From: Caprimulgus europaeus
Taxonomy: Eukaryota > Chordata > Aves > Caprimulgiformes > Caprimulgidae
DNA: 64,000 nucleotides
Reading direction: 5' to 3'
NCBI GenBank assembly: GCA_907165065.1
Contig: OU015524.1
Coordinates: forward strand, 32,515,295-32,579,294
Shown here one piece after another: positions 1 to 11,485 of this stretch. The notes under the pieces are model-generated. The model ran no database searches. It was not told the DNA's origin and saw nothing but the letters and a program-made list of their open reading frames with translations. Position 1 is the stretch's first letter, and each line of letters starts with the position of its first letter. Made by a program: the position numbers and the translations under genes.

Positions 1-1059
1 TTAAACAGTGAAGATGAAAAGAGTTTATAGCACAAAGATAATTCTTTATTGTAACTACATAATCCTGCAGTTTATTTCAATATCCTCCACTTTACTCAGC
101 CTAAAAATAAACCCTGCATTTTCTCTGAAAATTGTATTCTTGGCATTGCTTATTCTCTTCCCACTCTGCTCTAACCTCAGCTCTAAATTTGACTCAGGTT
201 AAAAACAATACTTAGTGCTTAGAAAGTTATTTCTCTTTGATGGTTCAATTTTCTTTGCAAACATTAACAAACTCAGTCCATGCTCTTTCCAAAAGTCAGG
301 TAATATTTGAGGAGTTAAGGAAGTTAGTGACAGAGCCTGGAAGAGAAAACTGGGTCCTCATTTCCAGGACCCACATGTTAAACAAGAGACAGTCTCCGGG
401 GTTTGTTTGTTTGCTTGTTTTGTTTTATTTTAAAGAGTAGAAGATATATTGTGCTGTACAGGAACAAAACCTCTCATACGGTTCTTGTAACTGAAGTGAA
501 ATTGCATACCACTACTAATCAGAAACAGCTCAATAGTATTTCATTGGTACAATGTTGTCTTGCCTGTTCTAGAATGTTTTGCTTTTTATTTAATTCTTTC
601 TACAGAAGGAATTTTGAAGTTATTCGATGTCAAAATGTGATTCTGACATTTGATTGCTCTCTTCTGACTTTTTTTTTTTGGACAAAAGTAAATAAGTTTA
701 AAATAGGTGTTAACTCAGTAATAGAAATTATTAAGATTTAGCAGTTGAACAACTGGTTTTAATACAGACCTTTTGACATTGCAGAATTAATTTGTTTTGG
801 ATTTTTAAATAAATTTTATCACTTCAAAATTCATAATTTATGCAAAACTGGAAAACATCATTTCAGAATTGGAATCTCCTTTGAAATACAAATTCTATTT
901 TTGTGAAGACTATGTGCTCATTTAATTTTAAGGGAGTCTTTTAGTCAGGCCCAATAACAAGCTTGTATGTGCTTTGCCTATCATGATTCTAAATACATTG
1001 TTTACAATCCTGCACATATCTCCATTCCAGACGGTCTCTCCTCTACAGACATCCCCAGC
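1..1059. other. Gene-free AT-rich DNA
   Basis: No coding exon or known repeat is recognised here apart from a short GTTT microsatellite. The open frames present, including one of 112 codons at 403-741, are low-complexity, rich in Phe, Leu, Cys and Ser, and resemble no family I know. Confidence 0.6.
401..432. repeat. (GTTT)n short microsatellite
   Basis: About 30 bases of imperfect GTTT units, with one GCTT unit, grade into a T-rich stretch. It is too short and impure to be very unstable. Confidence 0.8.
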
Positions 1060-1200
1060 ACAATAGGAACAAAGACAGGACAGGAAAAGGTTGAAGACAG
1101 AATTGAAAGTGTACATTTTTTTGTCTTACAAGTTGATGAAACAACTGACTTATCTTCTACAGACCAAGTAAGGATTTCCCAATGTTATATAGGTACTGGA
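1060..1200 (+). pseudogene. hAT-type transposase relic (DETTD motif)
   Basis: An open frame from 967 to 1203 carries, near residue 51, the string FFVLQVDETTDLSSTDQV, preceded by a charged helix-like stretch (KVEDRIES). In hAT-superfamily transposases and the host genes derived from them (Charlie elements; ZBED, FAM200 and ZMYM-type proteins), a segment of the form FFSLxxDEsTDxSxxxQL carries the first catalytic Asp of the DDE triad, here the GAT codon at 1135-1137. The match is limited to about 45 residues and then stops at 1201-1203. No zinc finger, second or third acidic residue or dimerisation domain is visible nearby. It is therefore a decayed fragment, not a gene. GTAAGG follows directly after the Gln codon at 1164-1166, so a cryptic splice donor is possible. 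The family call is inference from one motif. Confidence 0.5.
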
Positions 1201-4200
1201 TGATGTATGATTGTGCATGTATCATGTTTCCATAGGCATATGCTAAAATTCTGTAAGTTGCTATCAAGAAAAAGTTTTTTTCTATGCATTCTTGAGACTT
1301 TCAGTAGAGTTGCTTCCAAAACATAGATATAAAGTTCAATTAATATTAATTCTATTTTACAAATATTTGTACAATTGTTAACTGTCAGCATTCAGTTTTG
1401 TAGAGATTTGTCAAATGCATGTGATTTTAATAAAGCTAAAGTATATGCAGTGATTCAAGCTAGCACAGGTCCAACCCTACTTTACAGATGATAAAAAAAC
1501 ATTGAAATGGGGCCCCGCTTGGAAAAGTATTCAGTCTCCACTACTCTTGCTACCTTAAGTAGGAGGTATGTTTTTCCTTTGTCTTACAATACCTACAAAA
1601 CTGAAATCTTGAGTACTGTGTCAAAGACTGTGTCAGATTAACAGCTATTAAAAAGGAGAAGAAATCACTTCAGTTTCATGTTAGAGTATAATGGGTTTGT
1701 TGGTACAAAAGGAAAATAGCTTGTTTGCTCATACAAAAAAATCAGTAAATGAACACCAGAGCACCCTGACTTAAAAAAGAAAATGGCTTCAGAATGCAAC
1801 TGGCAAATACAGAAATAAACAGGGTTATCAACCGGTTGAGACATTTCTGGAAGCAAATGGGTCAGACAGCACTGAAACATATGGGATCAATCTTAAGCAT
1901 GAGGTATTTCTTATCAAGTAAGAGATGAGTTTCATGGCAACTCCTATGTTAACCAGGAATCACTATGTGACTGGAACTGACACACTGATTCTTAACAGCT
2001 GGATAATACACAGTGCATCAAAATACAGCAGGTACAGATATGTGTGGGAAGACTGAATACAAACCTAAATGGTGTGATTTTTTTCCAAAGTGCTGGATAC
2101 TTATAAATGCCCTGAGAGTGAATGGTGTTGAAAAACTTGGATCAGACAGTGAAGGTACCTGGCTTTACAGGCAGATAGTGAATGCTAGTTCTCTAAAAAT
2201 TTCTCTGATACTTTTGTTTATTCTATTCTACTTGGAATAGAAAAAATAGACAAGGGTGCTCCTTTGCAGATACCTAAAAAGGTTTGCACATGAGAATATA
2301 TTTTCTGCCCAAGGCCACTTTTTCTACAGTCATCCTTCCTATGGTTTATTTTTTTTACATCAACAGCTTTAAAATCAGAATGGCCTTTTCTCATTTAAAT
2401 TCTTGTCCAGTGTTGAATTATTGCAAAGCTCATTTTTAAAGGTCACGGTTTATCAGATTACCACCATGTGGACACAGTCAGCCATGAGGTATCCATAGAG
2501 GTAGCATGGCTCAGGAAAAATTAAGGTTTCCTTTTTAATCCTTATCCTGACATATCATATTAATCCCAGCCAGAGACCAACTAATGGTTCAGTAGGGAGG
2601 AGCAGAAGCCGTGAAAGTGCACAGACTTGACAGAACCTGTGGCTCAATACAAGACTCGTTTTAGAGCTGAAACGCTGTTTTTCCTAAATAAAGCAAAGCT
2701 TGAAAAAGAAGAGTGAGAAGGCACAGGAGGAGAATAGACAATGTTTATTAGCAGCTAGAAGATCACAAACAGGGGATTTGTATTCAGGCAGTAAAAAGGA
2801 ACAGAAGAAATTCTCAACAATAAATAAGAAAACAAACGTGACTATTTCCTTTTTATGTTGTCCTGTGACACAGCATTAGGCATACCCACGGAGCTCATCA
2901 TCCTACAGGATGATTGATGGCTTATGTCCCAGTTTGGAATTTGAGAGATTATACTGTCAATAAAAATCCCTGTGCAAATGGTCAATGCTGCTCATATTGC
3001 CCTTTAGTATCTGTCAGTTTTTGTTCAGATGTTGGAGTAGTGATATGAATATCTGAGCGTCTCTTTCAGGTGCCCTTACTTTGAGAGTAATAAAGTATGG
3101 AACTATAGCACACATTACCTACAAGTATGCCTGGGGTCTTTGTGAGCAGATCACTAACAGCCTGGAAGGAATGGTGCTTCCCTTTGCAGAATATGATACT
3201 ATTGATTGAGATAAACTTTGGGTTTGTTTTTGCCTCTGGAGCTCTTCTGTACTCCCAAAACACTATTCCTTGGCCTATCAACACTCTTAATAGTGTTCAC
3301 ATATAATTAACAAAGGAAGATTGCCTAAGGATGAAAAATTGCGTTCCCATTCAAGAGAATTTTTTAAGACTTTGCTTCTTTCTCTATGGGATCTTAGTAC
3401 TGGCTTTCTCAGAGGCAATCTTAATCTGAAGAATGGTATGAATGCTTTGAGAGACATCCTGATAATTTCAGCCTCCAAGAGAAAAATTCCTTAGTATAAA
3501 CACAGCTTGAATAAAAAGTCTGGGGAAGAGGAAAAGCCCTGTAGAAGAGTTTGATTGTAATAAGAGGATGATGAAGTTAATTAAAGCTTAGTGCCTGTGA
3601 GCAAAGAGAAGAGAGAACTTTAGGGTTTTTCCTTTTGCTTTGCTCCAGCTGTTCCTATCTCCAAGCCAAATATATGAGCCAAAATGATACAAGCTGGCAG
3701 CTTTTTATAGCAAGGGGATCATCTGTTAAACGGTTAGGTTGGTTTTGTTTTGCCATAAGAAGATGAGGAGTATAGTTTCAAAGTTTTCAGCAGGAATTTA
3801 GCCAAGCAGTTCTCATTGCTTTTTTAGCCTCTCTTTTCATTTTCCTGCCCACAAATTACATAATGAAATCCCTCTCCCTCAGAGCACCTCTCATGTCTGA
3901 AGTTAGTAATCAGTTTCTCCTTTGTCTGTACCAACTTTAACCTTTCCAAGCATTTTGTGAGTTCTGTGTTTTCATTAATGAGGTGATTACGCATAAACCC
4001 CCTCCCCGTTTGTGTCCTAGAAAATAGGCATTTGTGCATACAAATTAGCTAATAATTGGCCAGGCCCTTAAAGATGCTAAGATCCAACATTAAATGGGAA
4101 CATAATATATCTTTCAGTATTTCACCTATCATTAACACTTTCCAGGTCACCCGCTTTCCAAAGATTCAGACCAGAAGCCTCAAAGCAGAGTTTAAGTCTT

Positions 4201-5699
4201 GTCAAAAGCCTAAACTAGCCAGACTAGTGAATTTGCACTTAGGCCCAAATTCTCCCTGGCATCCTTAGTAACAGTCTTTTTGTTCTCAAACTTGGTTTGT
4301 ATCTGAAATAAATCTTTTCGAGAATTAGCTTACTTGTTCCTGGGGGTAGTGAGAAGACAACCCATGACTCTCTCCAACCACCAGGTCAGGCAGCCACATA
4401 CTGTCCTTTTAACTAAATCATATTAAAAACAGGCTGATATTGCCTGCAAGTTTCAAGTTACTCTATATTGAAGATCTAGTTCTCCAAATTGTTGAGAATT
4501 TCTTGAAAAAGCCTGAATGTGCTGACACTTACTTAAGAGAAAGAGCATCAGTATATTTACTCTTAACCCTGCATGCACTTGGCCCCATAAAGTGATTTGA
4601 TGCTAAAAGGAATTCCTGACATCAGTGGATTTGCTGCTGTTTCAATTCAAAATGTATAAAGTAAATCAAGCCTATGGTCTGCTCTGCTGTCCTTTCTCTC
4701 TTAATGAATATTCCTCTCCGTCTATGCTTTTTTTGACAAAGACAGTTCTATCATAAGTTGGAAGTAACAGCCAGGACCTCACTTTCCCGTGTTTGCCTTT
4801 CCTGCTGATTCGGTTCATTCTCACACACTCAAATCCGAGGAGTTTCAAGTGCTAAAACATTAATCTATAGCCTCCAACAACTGCTGGGAGAAACACTTCC
4901 ACTGGGCTGTACCTTCAAATACCAACCATTCAGCCAGCAGCTGTACAAAAACCAAATTAGTTTACAGTGGCAACATGTCATGATCTTTAAGGATTACACA
5001 GTGAGGCACCTAACTGAGTCTTGACTAGGAGCGTTCCCCAAGTTAATAACAGGAAAGAGAAGAATCAAGAATTTCATTCAGTTATTTTGCTGGCAATCCT
5101 CAGCTCCAATAGTTGTCAACAAAGTGGAGAACAAATCTCAGACTAAGAATCTGGCTGGAGGAATTTAAAGGGCTAAGAAGATTCCAAAAGGATGGCAACT
5201 GAGAAAGGCAACTTATTGTACACTAAGCTGTAAACAACCTAGCTAGCAGATTAGCTTGCAGTACAATGCAGAAAATCAAGAGGTTTCTCAATGCCTCCTT
5301 AAATATCAGAGTTGCTAGCATTTGAAAGCAACTAATGGTGACATTGTGTAGGAAACTAGGAGATAACCTTTAACCTCCATAAACTGCACTGGTGTCCATT
5401 AGGTTTCTAGGAAAGGAATGATTAGTCAGCATGGGTGAAATGGCAAAAAGACAGTCTGTGCATTAAGTTCTCAGAACATTTGAAGCTCTAAAGAAAGGCA
5501 CTGAAAGCAGAAAAAGTATTTTGCAGTGCAGAAATTACAAAACAAACAAACAAACAAACAAAACCACAACAAACAGGGTGGTATCCCAAGAGTGCTTAAA
5601 AAATAAGCTGTAGCAAAATCAAAGTGCTGGAAGACAAGGGTATAAATAAGGAAGACAGTGTTCATTCCACACAATCGTCACTCTGAGATTTTAGATAAG
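1201..5699. other. Gene-free stretch
   Basis: Unique-looking AT-rich DNA. I see no exon and no repeat relic that I can name, apart from the AAAC microsatellite near the end. Open frames are all under 90 codons and of random composition. Confidence 0.55.
5540..5564. repeat. (AAAC)n microsatellite
   Basis: About six clean AAAC units. Similar A-rich AAAC runs occur at 9373-9388 and 56089-56119. Confidence 0.9.
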
Positions 5700-5836
5700 C
5701 CTCCTAGTTTTGTTTCCACTTCTGTAAGGCTAATAGGGAGATCAATGAGACACACATTCTGGGAGGCTTAATCTCTGAGAGTTAATGAAGAGAGTTTGAA
5801 TAATAAGACATAATACCAGTGAAAGTGCAATATTTC
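5700..5836 (+). mobile_element. MIR-like ancient SINE relic
   Basis: The order of landmarks fits the MIR/MIR1_Amn core: a pyrimidine-rich stretch, then TTCTGTAAGGCTAATAGGGA (consensus: TCTGTAAAATGGGGATAAT), then GGGAGGCTTAAT, GAGTTAATGAAG and a final AAGTGCAATATTT. MIRs are tRNA-derived SINEs that were mobile before amniote diversification, so heavy divergence is expected. The call is by eye, and the boundaries are approximate. Confidence 0.55.
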
Positions 5837-8800
5837 ATCAAAAGCAGACTCACCTTTCAGCCAAACCTCCATTTCACCTCACAAACTGAAAATAACTAAA
5901 ATTTGAGTCAGTTTTCTCTTATTTAGGACACTACTGAAAAATGGCCCATTCTGGAAAAGGAAAACAAGGATGTTCTGAGTGCTTCTTAGGATATTTTTTT
6001 TTTTGAACAGTGAATGAAAGTTTGAGGCTGTGAGCATAATGCAAGAAGAAATTTCACTGACATGAACCTCATGGGCTTCACATAAGTATTTACAATATAT
6101 TACTAAGCCTACCTCCTTGCTGATTTTACATCAATGCTCAAACTTTTAAGTGATAAATTAATCATCTACCTTGAAGTACTGCAAAGTATTCCAGGCAGTT
6201 ACAAATAACTGCCTCCATAAGATTCTCAGATCATACAACATCATCAGGACCAGTACAGTTATGTCAACTTTGGATTTGGCTGGTAATCCCTGTGTCAAAG
6301 AATGCACAGAGTCATTTCCACGATACAACAAAAGATTGAACAAGGAGATCAGGAGAAAGTCAGATGAGAGTATAAATAACTGGGGACTGGTTTGTCCCAT
6401 TTTTCTATTACAATTGTTAATGATTCCTTAATCCTACCTTTATTACAATGGAGAGAATTTCACTCTATACCAATCTAATATGGTATATAGCTAACACACT
6501 ATTTGAGAATTTGTCATCCAAAAGTAGGGAGGCAAGAGCTGGTGGCTTAGCTTGCCATTCTGTGTTACCTGTTCTTATTTTGACAGACTCTTTTTCCCCA
6601 TATCCACAGATTTGGTTAATTTTCTGTCATAATTCCAAATGTGTAGGGTTGAAAGATCAAATAGTACTGCGATCCCTCAACCAACACTCATTTTTTGCAA
6701 AGTTTCCTTTGACTTATAATATATAAGATATAATCAGATTACTTGAAGGAAGGGAAGAGAGTTTTATTGCTATAGAGGACTGTATTTACATACTTTAACC
6801 ATGGATCCTCCAAATGGCTGCCTGTTTCTATACAGAATATAAAATCTTAAAAAAATCTGTCAGAATGCAGGTTATCAACACGTTGGTTACCAAGAAAACA
6901 AAGCAAGATCAACATTTTAATTAACAAGTTATATTTATACAGGTTGTCAGTATTTGGAGCACAGTAAATGAGGAAGCAGGTACAGCTCTACTTTGTTCCA
7001 TGGATTTCTTCCCTATATGCAGCTGAAGCAGCTAATGACAGTCACTGCAGACTGGTGGCATCACCATCATTTTTGTAGGTCTTCAAGCAAACAGTACTCA
7101 GAGGTAATAAAAGAGGCAAATAGTCTGTGGTATGAGGAAGCATTCAAGTTCCCCAGATCTAGTGCTATACAACAAGTGGTTAAAACACTGACCAAGGAAA
7201 CAAGCCAGGGCACAAGGAACCAGAGTTGGTTATAAAGATTCAGATTAAGGTATCTGCTTGTTCTATGACTTTGTGCTTCCCACCATTTACTTGTCATTAC
7301 CTCTTTTGGGATAAGAATTGTCCTTCACTGTCCACATCAGAGAGCACCATGTACAATGGTGTTGCTCCTTCACATGTGGCCTCTTAAAACCAATATAAAG
7401 AGTAAGAACCTTCCAGTCTTCTTGTAGGTCCTGTATCCAAATCAGAAATATATCGGCAAAAGTTATAAGAAAAGCCTGCCCTGACATTGCCCACAATGGA
7501 TGCTTCCTGGAGAAAGAAACAAAGATGTCACTTGAGTATCATTCAGCAGTACCAAATTCCTTTGCACTAGATTCATAATTTACAACATACTGTTTCAAGA
7601 TGGTGTGAATAACGAGATGGAGATTTTAGATATAAACGAAAGCCTAGGAATTATTTTTATCCTCAGAAAACGTAATAATAGTCTCCTTCAAAGACAAAGT
7701 GAAATGACTGACCATCCATTGAGAGCAGTGTAATTGTTCCATGTATTGAAAGATGTAGTGGGAGGAAGACTTCAACAGTGATGAAAGAAGAAAGACCCTA
7801 ACCAGCAAACATGAAACCAGCAGAAGAAACACAAGATTAGAACATTATGCAGATTTGTCTGATGAGGCTTGTAAATCAACTCATAAATTTAAAGGACAGC
7901 ATCTACCAATTACTTCGATTTTATACTGCTTCTGAAAAGAAACAGCTAAGAACTGATAAAGGTATAAACTCCATCCACTACTGGTGGTTGAATCATTTAA
8001 TCAATGTTTTACTAATACTCCCACCCCTACCTGAATTCAGTTTGACTTTTCACAGTAAAATCAATTAAACGCTTCTAACCTCTCATATTGACTTTCTTCC
8101 TCAAGTGAAATATTTGGAGATATAATTATGGTTGGGATTTCACTTTACAAATTATGGTTTCTTCTTTAAGGACTACAAGATTTTAACTTTGTCCTAATGG
8201 CCAAAGACAAGAGCAGGACAAAACCACATAACAGAATACTTTATCTGGAACCTGGGTTGTCTATGAGTGTTGTCCCATAATCTTGACTTATAACAATATT
8301 ATAAAATCCATCCAAGTCTTTGAAGTTTCATTAGACACACCTCTGTCTTGCCAAATGTGAAGATCCTTTCTGATTAATACTGTCCCCATATATAAAAAGC
8401 TCCAGAGACAGCAGTGTAGAATGCACTGATTCAAGGAAATTTGCTTTCAAGTAATTATTGACTCTGGACAAATGCAAATAACAGGAAATGGAAGCTTTTT
8501 TTCCTATTCCCACCTGCCTTTCCCTCAGAGTATTGACTGAATGCATCATTTTCCAGGTACCAGTCTTGTACTGGACTAAACTATTACCAAATCTTTAAAA
8601 GTTTAAGCTCCTTCCCAAAGTTATTACAACAGGAAAACCCCAGACTGGCTTTCCTGCTCCTCTATACTTGCATTTCAGATCAAGCTGTCAGCTGATTTCA
8701 TGAGTTAATAAATGGGTATGAAATTAATAGATTATTTTCATTTATTACAAATTCTTGATTGAGACCTGCCTGACTATGCTATTGCTTTGAAAATCTCTGT

Positions 8801-10194
8801 GTGGTTTGCCATGTGAAGGGAAACAAGGCAAAGTTTATAACGTCACATTGACTATATTTCATCAAAAAAATCCCTCATCCAGGGTGTCCTCTGACCACAC
8901 AGACTGAGAGACTTGCAGGAGTATCCTTGATGTCTTCCTGTCCACACATTCATTTTTTCTTTCCCAAAAGAAAGGTGTGAAGACTGAGGCCCTGAACCTA
9001 GGAGGTGGGAAGTATTCATGGATCCCACAATTTAGAAGTAAGCTGTCTAAGCCGGTTTGCTATGTAACAGCAACCCTAGCAGTGGGTCACTAGCTAGTTT
9101 TGAAACAAAACTATGACCAAGATTCTATGTTTCAGAATAAGAAATAAAGGTCAGTGTTACTCCTGTTCACCACATTTACATTAGAGTGTATATGATACTT
9201 TCTACACAGGGACGCTGAGGTCATCAATGAGATTCAAAGTCTACCATGAAAGGCATAAATCCTCTCCACTTGACCTGAAGGTGCAACTCTATTAGATGTA
9301 CTACTAGCAGTCTTTTATAATTCTCTAGGCCAGGCTTTGGAAGGAAACAAACTCACATGCAGTGAATCAGAGAAACAAACAAACAAAGTCTGCTGGGGCA
9401 TTCATACTAGGCACTGCAAACTCATAGGTCTTGCTCTGAAGACTCGGATTTAATGCAGAGTTAAGCATGCCCACTAAAAGGGACAGAACTTGTATCTTCA
9501 TGGTTCCTTCAATGTTTAGGTCCTTTAGGAAATGTTTTCTCCCTTGTCAGACAAGCACGTCACAGGAACTGTACGTTCTGTCTTTTCACAAGATGGAATA
9601 TACGAGGATTTCAGAGCTTCGGTGAGGAACAGTAATAGGTGCTCTGTTCCTACAGCATCCCCCAGCAGTTTTCTCATCTCAGGACTAAATCTGTTCTTAA
9701 TCAAAGGTCACTTTTTTTGGCAGAAGTAATAGGCTGTGCCTACTGAGCCCCTTTGCCAGAATGCAGAGTTTGCATGAAACATGTGGAGCCCATTTTCAGC
9801 AATGCCAATGCAACCATGATAAATAGGTAATTCCTGATCAACACAGATGGGCCTCTGAAGATTTCTCTCCACAAAACTTCAGTGTTGGCCACTCCGTCAT
9901 TTAACCAGAAAGAGTTAACATAGTGTCCTCTCTGAAGAAGTAAGAGAATGCAAAACAGTTGTCACCTTCTTTCTCAAGATGCACATCTGCTCAACCTAAT
10001 GTTCTTGGAGGAACATGCTTTAATCTTTTGATGAGCCTTACAATCTTATTACAGACTGAGCTATAACACCCTGGGCTGTAACTTTTATTCCTCCACTGTC
10101 AGAAAACACTGCTTCTGCAATCAAACCCTTGTTTTTTATTGAGATTGCACATATTTTGTATCTTCAAAGTGAATACAAGGTAGTGAACAGACAC
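5837..10194. other. Gene-free stretch
   Basis: No exon or repeat family is recognised. It contains only the short AAAC run at 9373-9388. Confidence 0.55.
9373..9388. repeat. (AAAC)n short microsatellite
   Basis: Four AAAC-type units. Confidence 0.8.
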
Positions 10195-10310
10195 TAATCC
10201 TGCAAGTTAAGAGCTTTGAATTTCATTCTCAGCTATGCCACTATTTTACCTCATGTAAGTTATGCTTCTTCCTTAGCCGCTGTCATCACTACTCCCATAA
10301 AAGTCAGATT
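10195..10310 (+). mobile_element. Possible MIR-like SINE 5' half
   Basis: The stretch TTCATTCTCAGCTATGCCAC, followed by a TCATGTAAGTTATGCTTCTT-like segment and a CTCCCATAAAA segment, has the spacing of the MIR region that normally reads CCCAGCTCTGCCACT, then GGGCAAGTCACTTAACCTC. Divergence is high and no 3' core is visible, so this is weak. Confidence 0.3.
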
Positions 10311-10891
10311 CTGTGTCACAAAGCTGACAGCAAGCCTGCCCAGCACTCTAAGTCCACACAGACAGTGAATAACTGGAAAAATTACACTTTGAGTTCATTA
10401 ACCAGTGGTCAGAGCTGTTTATCTTCCACCTTCTGTATCTATGACCAAGGACAAACTTAAATTGACATAAACAGTTCTTCTGTTTTCTAGTATCATTTAA
10501 CTTATGACACATTAGCGTGTGCTTTACCTGTGTGCCTTTTCCTTAGCATGAACAATTCCATCAGCTTAATGACATCGGGATGATGTCCACAGGCAACTCG
10601 CTGCTTGCTTTTTAACAGTCAAACACACCTGATATTTTAGGGTGTCAACTGATTTGACATCCTTATTCTGGAAAATTTCTGGCTGTGTTTATTTATCATG
10701 GCCATAAGTATTGTGTTGCTTTTCAGCCCAAATCCTATTTGCACAAGAATGAGAAAAAGAGACACATATAAAGAGAGATTAGAAGCTCACATTTTTAAGT
10801 TATCTGAAGGTCTTATTATAACTGACAAAATGCCAGGAAATTGACAACTAAGAGCTGCCACTCTGCCTTTATATTCTGTCAGTTTTCATTT

Positions 10892-10913
10892 TGTGTGTGC
10901 ACGTGTGTGCATG
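10892..10913. repeat. Alternating purine-pyrimidine tract (Z-DNA prone)
   Basis: Twenty-two consecutive bases alternate strictly between pyrimidine and purine. Two GTGTG blocks flank the palindromic centre GCAC/GTGC. Such tracts can adopt Z-form under negative supercoiling. A function is not shown. Confidence 0.7.
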
Positions 10914-11461
10914 GGAGTGTGACTTTTCCTTTCTGGGCTTTTTTAGTGTTAATTTTTAAAAGGGACTTGTAGGCTGGAACAAACTTGAGTGAGAGACACG
11001 AACATCAACACAAACACACAGTGTCCTTATAAGTAATAAAGGCAACACCAGCAGGCACCATCCGCTGTAATTATCCTGACATGGTGCTGTGCATGTGCCT
11101 CCCAGGGTTACATAATGTGACCTTTTTAACCACAGCACCAAAAGCTTTCTCTTGCACTTCCCTGCTCCATTGGTACTTACTGTGCCATTCTGCTTCCATA
11201 TTTCATGCTCCACCCCACCTCACTTTGAGTAATGTGCCTATTTCAGAACAGACTGGTCACAAGACCACAGGAGACATTAGAAGATTACTTGGCACATCAT
11301 GAGACAGAGACAGTACAGAACAATCTCTATTATTTCCTGAAAAGATCCCCACCCAAAGGCCTCTGAATGCTTCACAAATACTCATTAATTAAACATCTGA
11401 GGAGCCTCTAATAATAAAGGGATTATTTTGTACAGGTCCACAGCACTACCATGCCGGTATA

Positions 11462-11485
11462 ATTCCTTCCCCAATGGGGAGGAAT
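11462..11485. repeat. Short imperfect inverted repeat
   Basis: ATTCCTTCCCC is followed after three bases by GGGGAGGAAT. The arms pair with one unpaired T, giving a hairpin of about ten base pairs. It has no terminator-like context and is probably incidental. Confidence 0.6.

Noticed and set aside
403-741. 112-codon open frame on the + strand
   Set aside because: Low-complexity Phe/Cys/Leu-rich translation overlapping a GTTT microsatellite.
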